This document shows positions 1 through 9,162 of a stretch of DNA of 64,000 nt, one piece after another. Under the pieces are notes generated by a model, which ran no database searches, was not told the DNA's origin, and saw nothing but the letters and a program-made list of their open reading frames with translations. Both the position numbers and the translations under genes were made by a program. The number at the start of each line of letters is the position of its first letter. Position 1 is the first letter of the stretch. Origin of the DNA: Onthophagus taurus. Its lineage: Eukaryota > Arthropoda > Insecta > Coleoptera > Scarabaeidae. The stretch spans positions 13,461,501-13,525,500 of the forward strand of contig NC_091966.1 in NCBI RefSeq assembly GCF_036711975.1, given 5' to 3'.

Positions 1-1
1 A

Positions 2-606
2 AAACTTTTGACAACCCAATACAAGATCCGTCCGATATATGGCAGTAATCGCAATGTTACAACAGATAATTGGTACACTTTACCATCGCGTAAGAGGCAA
101 ATAGAAGGATCATCTTTATATGAATTCACAAAAGGTTCCACAATATTGTCGTATGTTCCTAAAAGAAGCAAAGCCGTGTTGTGACTTTCATCAATGCACC
201 ATTCAATTGAGACTGATTCTGCTAACCAAAAACCTGAGATAATATTTTTTTATAACAATACCAAAGGGGGTGTTGATTCCATGGACCAGAAGTGTAGTGT
301 ATATTCGTCAAGTAGCAGAATTCGTCGTTGGCCAATGGCAACTTTTTATCGCATCTTAGATATGAGTACAACAAATGCTTACATTTTACACCAATCATAC
401 CGGGACAGATCCATTATAACCAGAATGGAGTTCATGAAAGTTGTAGCTAAGATCCTAGTTGAACCGTACATGCGAGAACGGTTATATAATCGAAGACTAC
501 CTCGCGAACTCAGATTGCCAATACTGCTTATTTGTGTTTTTGTTGTAAAAGGCCAATATGCCTAGAATGAAGCAAAAAGATTTGTATAGATTGTGCTAAA
601 AGAGAA
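2..606 (+). pseudogene. piggyBac-family transposase, C-terminal half, broken
   Basis: The window opens inside a piggyBac-like (DDE_Tnp_1_7) transposase. Reading frame 2 gives a block with NRNVTTDNWYT, which carries a catalytic Asp of the family. It continues into SYVPKRSKAVL, then an in-frame TGA at 182-184 interrupts a segment that reads on as SSMHHS and KGGVDSMDQK, the usual piggyBac order. The stretch between NWYT and the SYVPK block is shorter than in intact relatives, so an internal deletion is likely. Near 525-532 the frame shifts by one base. In the new frame the C-terminal cysteine-rich domain is readable (LCFCCKRPICLE, then KKICIDCAKR), again cut by a TGA at 568-570. Two stops, a frameshift and a deletion mark a dead copy. 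The 5' part lies outside the window. Confidence 0.85.
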
Positions 607-632
607 TTTTTTGAAGGACTTTGATACAGCTT

Positions 633-690
633 TGGGATGGTATTTTAGGGGCGCATGGCCGTTCAAGAAGCCTAAGCGCTACCTTAGATC
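633..690 (-). mobile_element. Short fragment of a LOA/I-like LINE
   Basis: About 57 bp containing GGTATTTTAGGGGCGCATGG closely match the segments at about 1798-1850 and 40592-40650, which belong to one non-LTR retrotransposon family. The fragment sits directly between the piggyBac relic and the 173-bp tandem array and has the same orientation as the larger fragment beyond the array. Confidence 0.6.
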
Positions 691-1505
691 TTCTAATTTT
701 CATATTATCGAATATTTGTCGATATTAATGCAGCTGAAAGCAAAAGTGTTACACAGCAATGTATTAAGGGTAAAATTTGCTACAAACTTTGTTCTAAAAG
801 TTTTTCTGTATCATGATCGAAATACCGATTTTTTCCATTAACAACTTGTGAAGCTATGAATTCTGCTAATTGTCATATTATCGAATATTTCTCGATATTA
901 ATACAACTGAGAGCAAAAGTGTTACACAGTAATGTGTTAAGGATAAAATTTGCTACAACTTTTGTTCTAAAAGTTTTTCTGTATCATACTCGGAATACCG
1001 ATTTTTTCCATTAGCAACTTGTGAAACTACGAATTCTCCTAATTTTCATATTTTCGAATATTACTCGATACTGATGCAGCTGAGAGCAAAAGTATTACAG
1101 AGCAATGTGTTAAGAGTAAAATTTGCTACAACCTTTGTTCTGAAAGTATTTCTGTATCACGTTCAGAATACCGATTTTTTCTATTAACAACTTGTAAAGC
1201 TATGAATTCTGCTAATTTTCATATTTTCTAATATTTTTCGACATTGATGCATCTGAGAGCAAAAGTGTTACACAGCAATGTGTTAAGGGTAAAATCTGCT
1301 ACAACTTTTGTCTAAAAGTTTTTCTGTATCAAACTCGGAAAACCGATTTTTTCCATTAGCAACTTGTGAAACTACGAATTCTCCTAATTTTCATATTTTC
1401 GAATATTACTCGATACTGATGCAGCTGAGAGCAAAAGTGTTACGCAGCAACGTGTTAAGGGTAAAACTTGCTACAACTTTTGTTCTAAAAGCTTTTCTGT
1501 ATCAT
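691..1505. repeat. 173-bp tandem repeat, about five copies
   Basis: Five units each contain a TTTTCATATT(A/T)TCGAATATT core, followed by GCAAAAGTGTTACACAGCAA and TTTTTCTGTATCA. The core recurs at 701, 874, 1047, 1220 and 1392, giving spacings of 173, 173, 173 and 172 bp. Copies differ by scattered substitutions and one or two indels. No unit keeps an open frame across copies, so coding is unlikely. The array ends abruptly at the (ATT)n tail of the next LINE fragment. Confidence 0.9.
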
Positions 1506-1506
1506 T

Positions 1507-2060
1507 ATTATTATTGCTGCCAGACTGAGGGGAGCGGCCTCTTTCGTCACCGCGACTTATTACATCTATTGTAACTTCAGCCCTCCAAAAGTTTAGGGCA
1601 AATGTAGGTCCTCGAAGAACCTTAGTATTGCTCCAAGGTCTTGTTCCTTTATGTTGGTAGGTGTCAAAAGAACTTTACCAAAAATTTTGTCTTAAGTGGC
1701 TTCTGGCAATACAATTACACAGTATATGTTCAGCCGTTTCTGACTCGTTGTTGCAAAGTCGACAAGTTTGATCCTCAGCTTGTCCAATGTGGAAGAGGTA
1801 GTATTTTGGGACCGCATGGCCAGTCAGGAAACCTGAGAGCGTCCTTAGATACCCTTTGCTGAGGCATAAAATCTCTTCGCTTGTCTGTGACCTGAAAGTT
1901 CTTTCCAGCGTACCTTTGAGGCCTCCCAACTGTTGATTATTTGTTTTAGTTGGCTTTTTTTGTAGTCCACAACTGGGTTGGGGTCCAATGAAGGACCTCT
2001 CTGTGACCTGGAACCCATCATAGAGTAACATTATTGCTCCTAGAGAGCTCTCTGAGGTTA
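1507..2060 (-). mobile_element. 3' end of a LOA/I-like LINE (ORF2 C-terminus and tail)
   Basis: On the minus strand the reading frame encodes a typical LINE ORF2 end with a cysteine/histidine knuckle: GQAEDQTCRLCNNESETAEH, then ILCNC. Upstream lies the end of the RNase H-like region (FIGPQPSCGLQKK). The element ends in an (AAT)n tail after a CTGGCAGC motif, seen on the plus strand as ATTATTATTATTGCTGCCAG at about 1506-1524. Tails of short TAA-type repeats are known for I-superfamily LINEs. The same family occurs at 38722-39320 (plus) and 40592-42330 (minus). This copy is 5'-truncated. Confidence 0.75.
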
Positions 2061-2405
2061 CTGGTACAATCTATGCACATGATGTAACTATGTTTCTCAA
2101 TTTTACTAGCAATATACTTCACCATTATTTCATTGAATTATAAATATCTATTATTTATTATTTAGAACTATGTAGTTTAAAAAATAATACTTACTTATCC
2201 ATAAAAGTACACCAAAAACTCTTTGTTACACAAAAGTTAACTGAAAAGCACAGAACACAGGTTTAGCACATTTAATAATATTTATTGGAATGTTAACCGA
2301 GATTCAATTTGAATACATTCCAATATAAACAAATACTATATACAATTTTTTTTAACTATAAAAAAAAATAAGATAAACACAATACTTACTTATATATAAT
2401 AACAA
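2061..2405. other. Intergenic, no gene recognised
   Basis: AT-rich sequence downstream of the Tim29 stop codon. It contains possible minus-strand poly(A) signals (TTTATT on the plus strand at 2406-2411, overlapping the stop, and near 2281), but no recognisable coding or repeat feature. Confidence 0.5.
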
Positions 2406-2409
2406 TTTA

Positions 2410-3012
2410 TTAATAATTTATATCATAATCAATCATTTTGCTTCTTAAAATCCACCAAGTATTTAAAAACCCAATATCAATAACCCTACCATAAAATTTA
2501 CCATATTCAATTTGTAAATAAGGACACTCAGCTTCAAAAATTTTACATGCATCACTAAATTGGTCCACCCACACTATTGAAAACAAGCCTAAATTTGTAT
2601 ATCGTAAAACCTTAATATTATAACAATGTTCTATAAATTTTAAATGATCTGCCGACACTTGTTTCTGCAAACTTGTATGTACCAATATCAAATCATTACA
2701 TGCTTTTAAATAATCGTTTCGAAAATGTGTAGCGTCCGGATTCATTTTTGCACAGAAAGTAGCAAGTCCAATTCCAGTAAATATACCAAAGGCTTTCATC
2801 GGTTTTTGTCGCAAATCAGTCGTCACGTCCACCGCTACATCTTTGTAATCTTTATACACATTTTTCCAATAGGCTATCCATTTTTCTAGTATGGTTCCTT
2901 TAACCTTTGCGTCTATTTTAGCCGCTACATTATTAGCCGTTTTTTGTGCAGCTTCTTTATGATCTTTAACTGTTCTTAGAAACGCTAACGTACGAGTTCT
3001 TAACCCGAACAT
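2410..3012 (-). CDS. Timm29: Tim29, subunit of the TIM22 mitochondrial inner-membrane translocase
   Basis: A single-exon 200-aa protein. The C-terminal half is diagnostic for the Tim29 (C19orf52) family: a FGIFTGIGLATFCAKMNPD segment that would form the inner-membrane helix (about residues 73-92), then LRYTNLGLFSIVWV, AECPYLQIEYGKF, and RVIDIGFLNTWWILRSKM followed by a DYDIN end, all matching the vertebrate protein in order. The N-terminus is basic and hydroxylated, with few acidic residues in the first 15, as expected for a mitochondrial protein. In vertebrates Tim29 is part of the TIM22 complex that inserts carrier proteins, and it contacts the TOM complex. The start is the first ATG, and the length is close to that of the human protein. 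It is transcribed divergently from RIOK1, with 354 bp between the start codons. Identification rests on remembered family similarity, but several motifs agree. Confidence 0.9.
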   Translation of the reverse strand: MFGLRTRTLAFLRTVKDHKEAAQKTANNVAAKIDAKVKGTILEKWIAYWKNVYKDYKDVAVDVTTDLRQKPMKAFGIFTGIGLATFCAKMNPDATHFRNDYLKACNDLILVHTSLQKQVSADHLKFIEHCYNIKVLRYTNLGLFSIVWVDQFSDACKIFEAECPYLQIEYGKFYGRVIDIGFLNTWWILRSKMIDYDINY

Positions 3013-3366
3013 TTTATTTATTTGTTAAAATCTTTAAATAATTGATGGTTTTAATTGAAATGAAAATGTTAGGTTAGAAACACATGAATTTGACAGGTGA
3101 CAGATTTTTTTTTTAATCGTACCCAAAAGGAATGTCCGAACTCAAACAAAATTTCAATACGAAATTTAAATTATAAAAATCTTTTAAAAAATAGGATTTT
3201 TATTAAATTTTAAAATCCTCAAGTTATTTAATTTCATTTATATGTTTTATTTACAAACTTAATCATTATTTAGTACAAAATAAGACATTTCTTTTATTAC
3301 TTATTACTGTCAATGTCAAAATAACATAACCTAATTTTTTCACGTGTCAGTTTATTTAAAATCATA
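3013..3366. promoter_or_regulatory. Putative bidirectional promoter, Tim29 / RIOK1
   Basis: These 354 bp separate the start codons of two divergent housekeeping genes. Next to RIOK1 there is an E-box (CACGTG, 3341-3346) followed directly by an insect initiator-like TCAGTT (3347-3352), 15 bp before the ATG. No TATA box lies at a suitable distance. A bidirectional promoter is inferred from the arrangement. Confidence 0.5.
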
Positions 3367-4971
3367 ATGAATACTGTACAAGAATTGGACGAATACGAAC
3401 TTTATTGTGATGTGGAGGATGATTGTAAAGAAGAAGTTATCGAAGATATTAACGAATTAAACATAGGATACAGTTCAGACTCTGAAGATGATACAAATGA
3501 AGAAGATTACTCATTAAGTATCAAAAATCGCGACAAGAAAGCACAAAAAACTCAAGAAGAAACATCAAATATAAAGTATCAACCAACTGACAAACTTTTC
3601 CATAAATACATGAACAAACTTAATTTTGATTCTTACAACATTTCAAATCGAGTAAACAATCAGATAAATGAGTCTCAAAAAAAGATTGATGACGAGCGAA
3701 TTCGTCGTAAAGATAAACAGGATCGTGCTACTTCTGAGCAGGTTATGGATCCTCGTGTACGAATGATTTTATTTAAATTATTAAACACTAATTTAATATC
3801 AGAAGTACATGGGTGTATTTCAACCGGAAAAGAAGCTAATGTTTATTATGCTACGGGTCCTAATGAAGGCCAATATGCCATAAAAATTTATAAAACATCA
3901 ATATTAACATTTAAGAAACGTGATAAATATGTTTCTGGTGAATTTAGATGGAGACATGGTTATTGTAAACAAAATCCAAGAAAAATGGTTGGGACTTGGG
4001 CTGAAAAAGAAATGAGAAACTTACAAAGATTGTATTCTAAAGGAATCATTGTTCCACAACCAATTCTTTTAAGATCTAATGTATTAGTAATGACATTTAT
4101 TGGTGAAGATGGCTGGCCAGCTCAAAAATTAAAAGATGCTCCTTTAAATCAATCAAAAGCTAGAGAAATATATCGTGACATTATTGTCATGATGTGGAAA
4201 ATGTTTAATTTATGCAAATTGGTTCACGGGGATTTATCAGAATTTAACATTTTGTACACAAAAAAGAAAGAATTGTGTATTATTGATGTTTCACAATCAG
4301 TTGAGCATGATCATCCAAGAGCTTTAGATTTTTTAAAAATTGATTGTAAAAACATTAATGATTATTTTAAAAAGTTTGATGTAGCTACTTTGAGTTTGAT
4401 TAAATTATTTGAGTTTGTTACTGATGGTAGTATGAATGAGGAAGAAATGGAGAAAAAACTAGATGAATTAGCAGAAGAATCAGCAGAAAAAGCTATTTCT
4501 GGTACATCAGCAAAAGATCAGGTAATTAATTAACCCAAACAAGAAAATTCAAAAATTATTTTAATTTTGTTTCTTTAGATTGAAGAAGAAGTGTTTAGGA
4601 ACGCATTTATTCCTCAACAACTCAATGATGTAATTCATTATGAAAGGGACCATAAAAATTCAAACAATCAAGTTGAAAATCTTATATATAAGACCATAAT
4701 TGGTACCAAATTAGACTCAGAAAAGGAAAGTCAAAAAGATGATAGTGATCTGGATGAAAATAGCGAAGATTCTGCGCAAGGTGAAGATGAAGAAGGTGAT
4801 GATGATGGAAAAAGTAAATTTGTGAACTCTGCTCGACCTAAAGATGAAAGTTTGGAAGAGAAAAAAGCAAGAAAAAAGCAAGTGAGAGAAGAAAAAGCTG
4901 AGAAACGAAAAGAAAAAATGAAAAAGCATGTAAAGAAACGACAAATTAAGTTAAGACATAGTAATAAATAA
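3367..4971 (+). CDS. Riok1: Serine/threonine-protein kinase RIO1 (RIOK1)
   Basis: Two coding exons, 3367-4521 and 4579-4971, joined across a 57-bp GT-AG intron in phase 0, give 515 aa. The RIO kinase domain spans about residues 120-345. It has the flexible phosphate-binding loop STGKEANVY (152-160), the ATP lysine in YAIKIYK (Lys173), the catalytic loop LVHGDLSEFNILY (Asp289, Asn294) and the metal-binding IIDVSQSVEHDHP (Asp307). The N-terminus is acidic, and the C-terminus is acidic then strongly basic (KKARKKQVREEKAEKRKEK), as in other RIOK1 proteins. Exon 2 begins IEEEVFRNAFIPQQL, the RIOK1-specific segment after the kinase core. RIOK1 is a cytoplasmic ATPase/kinase that drives late 40S ribosome maturation; in animals it also binds PRMT5. 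Start: the first ATG, just downstream of an initiator-like element. Confidence 0.95.
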
Positions 4972-5009
4972 TAATATTAAGTGTTAATTAATTTAAGCCA
5001 TATCTTATT

Positions 5010-5015
5010 AATAAA
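5010..5015 (+). promoter_or_regulatory. Poly(A) signal of RIOK1
   Basis: AATAAA lies 39 bp after the RIOK1 stop codon, the usual spacing for a short 3' UTR. Confidence 0.6.
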
Positions 5016-5695
5016 ATTTTGACTAAATTGAGAGTTTTTTAGTGACTACTACTTTTTACATGAATTACATTTGTATTTGATATAATTGTATCTATGATTT
5101 CATATTTGTTACAGCACTTTCATTTGCCCTTTTAGACACTTCTTGCTTCCAATGAACCTTGATTCCTTTCTGATTAGCTTACTGTTGGCTTTTTTAGTAG
5201 ATTAACTTCTTTTCCTTAACTAAAGCAATTTCAAACAACCTATCCAGAAATTGTAATCCCTCGTAGGAAGGCGAATTTTATTTGATAGACTAACCCTGGT
5301 GTCACCCAAGTGTAACAATATGTTTTCGCCTTTGCTAAGTTCTACCTGCAAAGATCTCGAAGGTTCTTGTGAAGCGTAGTAGTACTAAGTAGGGCAGGTA
5401 CAAGAAGCCTCAGGAAATTCCACCCAGAGCAATTAGAATTCCCGGAATAACCACTGAGATGCAGATAACGTGAAAGTTGACTACTTTGCCGGCTCTTCAC
5501 GAATAAATCATGATCGACGAATCCGACGACAGTTTTCAGACCGCCCTGGATACCGCTAACAACTACAGAGACACAAAAAGTAGAAGAAACCTACGACGAA
5601 ATTGCCCAGAACATGCGGAACTTCGCACCAGTGTAGGACAAGTCAGGACATAAATCGACTGGAAGTAATTGTACGTTAGAATTATCTTCTCTGCA
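5016..5695. other. Intergenic, probable degraded repeat, unclassified
   Basis: From about 5220 to 5660 the base composition is less AT-rich than in the flanks and looks like old transposon sequence, but no frame holds a recognisable domain. It ends where the Harbinger relic begins. Confidence 0.3.
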
Positions 5696-5699
5696 TTTT

Positions 5700-5946
5700 G
5701 TTACTAATAAAAGTAAATTAAAATGGATAACGGCCTATTAATAACGTTAGTGCACCAACAAAGACGATCATTTCTTTCCACATATTTTCATCTGGAGTTG
5801 GCATAACTATCGGCTGTAGTTTTTCCCAAATTGCTTGACATGACGAGTAAACTATTTCATGCACTGTTGTCTCGCCCAACCGATAACTAATGTAGTGACT
5901 TGAAGGAGTTACCAGTAGCTAGAAACCTAAAACAAAAATATTTCAG
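5700..5946 (-). pseudogene. PIF/Harbinger transposase N-terminal fragment
   Basis: The minus strand reads FRFLATGNSFKSLH, then after a one-base shift YRLGETTVHEIVYSSCQAIW followed by EKLQPIVMPTPDENMWKE. This is the characteristic order of the HARBI1/PIF transposase region before its DDE catalytic core. The following VGAL resembles the FPNCVGALDG motif but is disrupted. No catalytic core survives. It sits head to head with the MADF/BESS relic, the two-gene organisation known for animal Harbinger elements. Confidence 0.75.
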
Positions 5947-5949
5947 GTA

Positions 5950-6470
5950 ATGTCTGCCGAGAACGTTGGGTTAGATAACGGGATAACCATAAGAAAACAC
6001 TTAAATTATGCCAAACAAAAAAAAAACGGCACGGCTGCAACAAATATTTATAAGGAGCTCACATTTTTACTTCCATATTTATTTAAAGATGAAGAGCGCA
6101 TTACGAATATCTTAGCTGTAACAAGTCCTGCCAATTCAGAAGGCACAATAAGTGATGCTGATGAACGATCACAAGTGTCATTCACTGAAGCCCGCAGCCC
6201 TGATAACCATAATGACTCTGAAATAAATAATACAACTCCAGTGACTACGTCAACTCGAAGTTCCAGAAAACGTGCCTCGTTTACACAGTCTACTTCGCAT
6301 ACTTCGTCCTTCTGTATCTCAAGATTATTTAATTAAAAAGACTGTTTCAGAAGATCCAATTACAATCTTTTTTCTATCAATGGCTAAAACTGTTAAAACA
6401 TTTCATTGGCGGATCAAATAGAAATAAAACGAAACCTAATTCAAAACGTAACTAAAGTAGAAATGAAAAT
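5950..6470 (+). pseudogene. MADF/BESS-type DNA-binding protein of a Harbinger element, broken
   Basis: The readable 128 aa start at the ATG at 5950 with the end of a MADF (Myb/SANT-like) domain (IYKELTFLLPYLFKDEERI) and a Ser/Thr-rich linker. After stops and a shift, a BESS-like motif is seen in pieces (EDPITIFFLSMAKTVKTF, then ADQIEIKRNLIQNVT). This is the accessory Myb/MADF protein that autonomous Harbinger elements carry opposite the transposase. The N-terminal MADF helices are incomplete and the C-terminus is frameshifted, so the copy is not functional. Confidence 0.7.
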
Positions 6471-7204
6471 CGTGTCAGCTAATGAAACATCCACAGTACG
6501 TTAGTTTTATGATGAAGATAGTGCACAACAGAATACATATCACAAACTTTAATTCTAAACGGCCGAGTATATAACTTGGAAACACTTTTGAGTTTATGAT
6601 TTAGTAAAGAAATAGATTTACATTAGCATAAGTATTTGATATTGGATATTTCAGTGTAAACTAGTATTATTACCTATGTATTATTGTTAAGATGCCTACT
6701 ATGCAATTGCAAACACCTCTTCTTCAAAACTACTTATTTTATAAACATAAAAAGATAGACGTTAGGGACGTAACGAAAAAACGTTGATCTCTCTAAGGAA
6801 GAATCTGGGAAAGAAACTTTCTACGTCCGGGGAAGCACGTGAAGAAAAATATTGCAGACGGTGCCAGATTCAGCGGTACATCAAATGCGCAAAAGCACAT
6901 TAGTTTTTCATTTGAAATCCTCTGGTGGCTTGCACCGAGCAGCTACTAGCCCTGTAAAGGAGCCTTACATGTCATCAGTCATCAGAAGATACTGGCTAGT
7001 GTGAAGTTTAAAATCAAAGCCCCAACAACTACTTAGTCTACCCCTAACCTGAGCCCCACTGGGAAATCCAAAGCGTTGTTGCCAAGATCAATAGATAACA
7101 CCGGTTTCCAGAACAAAGGTATCAAAATTACCTTAAAGAAACTCAAGGAAGTCTTACCAATGACATTACCTGAGCTGGTTTAATACAATACAGCTAAAAA
7201 CGCC

Positions 7205-8125
7205 GAAATGTTACTTATATCTTATTACTGTTCGGTAATGCTGAAACCCAACACCTGGATATAATTATCAATATCAAGATCCACTTGTAGCTGGCTGACT
7301 GTATAGGCGTTCCAAGTTCAGATTATAACGGACATATTATCTGATCAATCGGAGAAGTGGAAGAGCGATCATCAACAAGACCTCTATCGATCACCACGTA
7401 AACCATAGGGTTTACCTGGGACAGCCCAGGCCTACAATATTTGGGCGTTAATACAGGGTGTCAGATAAAAAACGCCTCAACCTGTAACTCTGTCATTTAC
7501 ATTCCGATTTTCATGAGCGAGGTATCAAATAAAATGGTTTGATGAATACTATGATTCATGCTACAAATAAATTTTTTCCAACGCCAAATTTTTCTTCAAT
7601 TTCAAGCGATATTAACTTTTGTTATGCTTTTGTTATATGCAGAAAAACAATCTCTAACTAATGACATGAAGAAAAATATATGAAGCAATTTGAAAAACAA
7701 AGGCTAATAAACGCTTAAAATTGAAGCTGGCATTGGAAAAAATTTATTTGTAGCATGAATCATAGTAGTCATCAAACCATTTCATTTGATACCTCGTTCA
7801 TGAAAATCGGAATGTAAATGACAGAGTTACAGCTTGGGGCGTTTTTTATCTGACACCCTGTATATCCTTGTCCGCAACGTATTGGAACAATACCTGGACG
7901 ACGATCTAACCGCTTTTTGGCCCGAGACAAAACACTTCTACGATTCAATATCTGCGTGACGAAGGATTTAACGATGTCTTATCAATCGTATTAGCATCAG
8001 ATTGCAATCTAGTTCTGTTACAACTAGGCATAGAAACTCCATTGGGGACGCGCAACTCGTCTGGAAGAAACTGCAGTCTTTCAGACTATACTCTTAGACA
8101 ATAGCTAGCTATAGAGAAAGCCACG
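7205..8125. repeat. Interspersed repeat of unknown class, copy A (interrupted by a MITE)
   Basis: This stretch is strongly similar in order to 13130-13815. Both contain CTGTTCGGTAATGCT(G/A)AAACC, CCGTATAGGCGTTC or a close variant, TTGTCCGCAACGTATTGGAA and TTTTTTGGCCCGAGAC. Copy A carries a MITE in the middle and lacks part of what copy B has near its 3' end. Neither strand keeps a long frame and no domain is recognised, so the family is left unassigned. Weaker possible extension from about 6780. Confidence 0.65.
7454..7860. mobile_element. MITE with long terminal inverted repeats, TA target duplication
   Basis: A 407-bp element starts CAGGGTGTCAGATAAAAAAC and ends with the exact inverse, GTTTTTTATCTGACACCCTG. 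Inverted similarity continues inward for well over 100 bp (for example ATTCCGATTTTCATGA against TCATGAAAATCGGAAT). TA flanks both ends (7452-7453 and 7861-7862). TA duplication and this terminus fit a non-autonomous Tc1/mariner element. No coding potential. Confidence 0.85.
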
Positions 8126-9036
8126 ACTATCACTCTATACAGTAATATATGATGTGTTCATAAACCAGACTGAAAGTTGTATTCAAAACTAAAAGTGTAC
8201 CTACACGAACTGATAGCATTCCTCATTGTTTGGTGCCACCTTGCTGGGGTGATAAATGTGCCAGTCCAAAAAATGCTTCACAGAACAGCAGGAGTGGATT
8301 TAATCTGTCATTTTTGATCCAAAACTGCATTATCGCTGTCTAAGACCTGTTACTACCATCTTCTGTTTCACCTAACTAAGGGGAAGATATAATAAAGACA
8401 AGACTCTAATCTGATATTTGAATAAAATTAGTTATATTCAAAAGTATGACATTTGATAACTTGTAACTCTGAGATAACTCTCAGGAGCTACTGGTGCCTT
8501 ACCATATACAAAATATAATGTTTAATAATGAAGTGATCAAAAAATCATACATATTGTTGTATTATATACATCACAGAAACTGTGAAAACAAGGTTTATTT
8601 CGTGAATTAAATTGTTTAAATTTATATCCAGGCAAAAATCATCACGTGTAACAATGAAATCAATATAAAACAACTGTTATAATTGAATGTTGGGATGTTA
8701 ACAAAAAAATGCACCGCTGTATTCAACATACAACATAAAATTGTGCACCTATAAGAGAACACACTGTATTTTTTACTATCAAGAGTATATGTAACAATTC
8801 GATTTTATTATAACATAAGCTGTAATACTGGTTTTGGTTAGTTATGATAAATTTATTTATGATAACATCCTATCTAAATCATTTTCATGTCAATTTATTG
8901 ATAACCGTCATGTGGTTCAAATTAATGGGAAAGCTAAAATCTTTTCTTTACAACACTTAACATAAGTGCTATACTTGGTAGATACTAATAAATATAAAAA
9001 TTAATAAATAAAACGTAATTATTTCTAACATAGGAT
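8126..9036. other. Intergenic, no gene recognised
   Basis: AT-rich sequence downstream of SIRT7. No open frame with family features, no tRNA and no clear repeat beyond simple AT runs. Confidence 0.4.
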
Positions 9037-9042
9037 TTTATT
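9037..9042 (-). promoter_or_regulatory. Candidate poly(A) signal of SIRT7
   Basis: AATAAA on the minus strand (TTTATT on the plus strand), about 120 bp past the SIRT7 stop codon. Confidence 0.45.
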
Positions 9043-9162
9043 TAAAAAAAAATCACATCACATCAGTTCATAAATTAGCAAAAACATGGACAGAAATGGT
9101 GTAAAAAAAGTAGTAAAAATAATTAAAAAATACCAACAGGACATTAATACTGATAAAAAATA

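Noticed and set aside
691-1505. Regular repeats considered as a CRISPR array
   Set aside because: The 173-bp units are contiguous with no spacers, in a eukaryotic context.
4717-4944. Minus-strand Phe/Ser-rich ORF
   Set aside because: Antisense of the Lys/Glu-rich RIOK1 C-terminus; composition explains the open frame.
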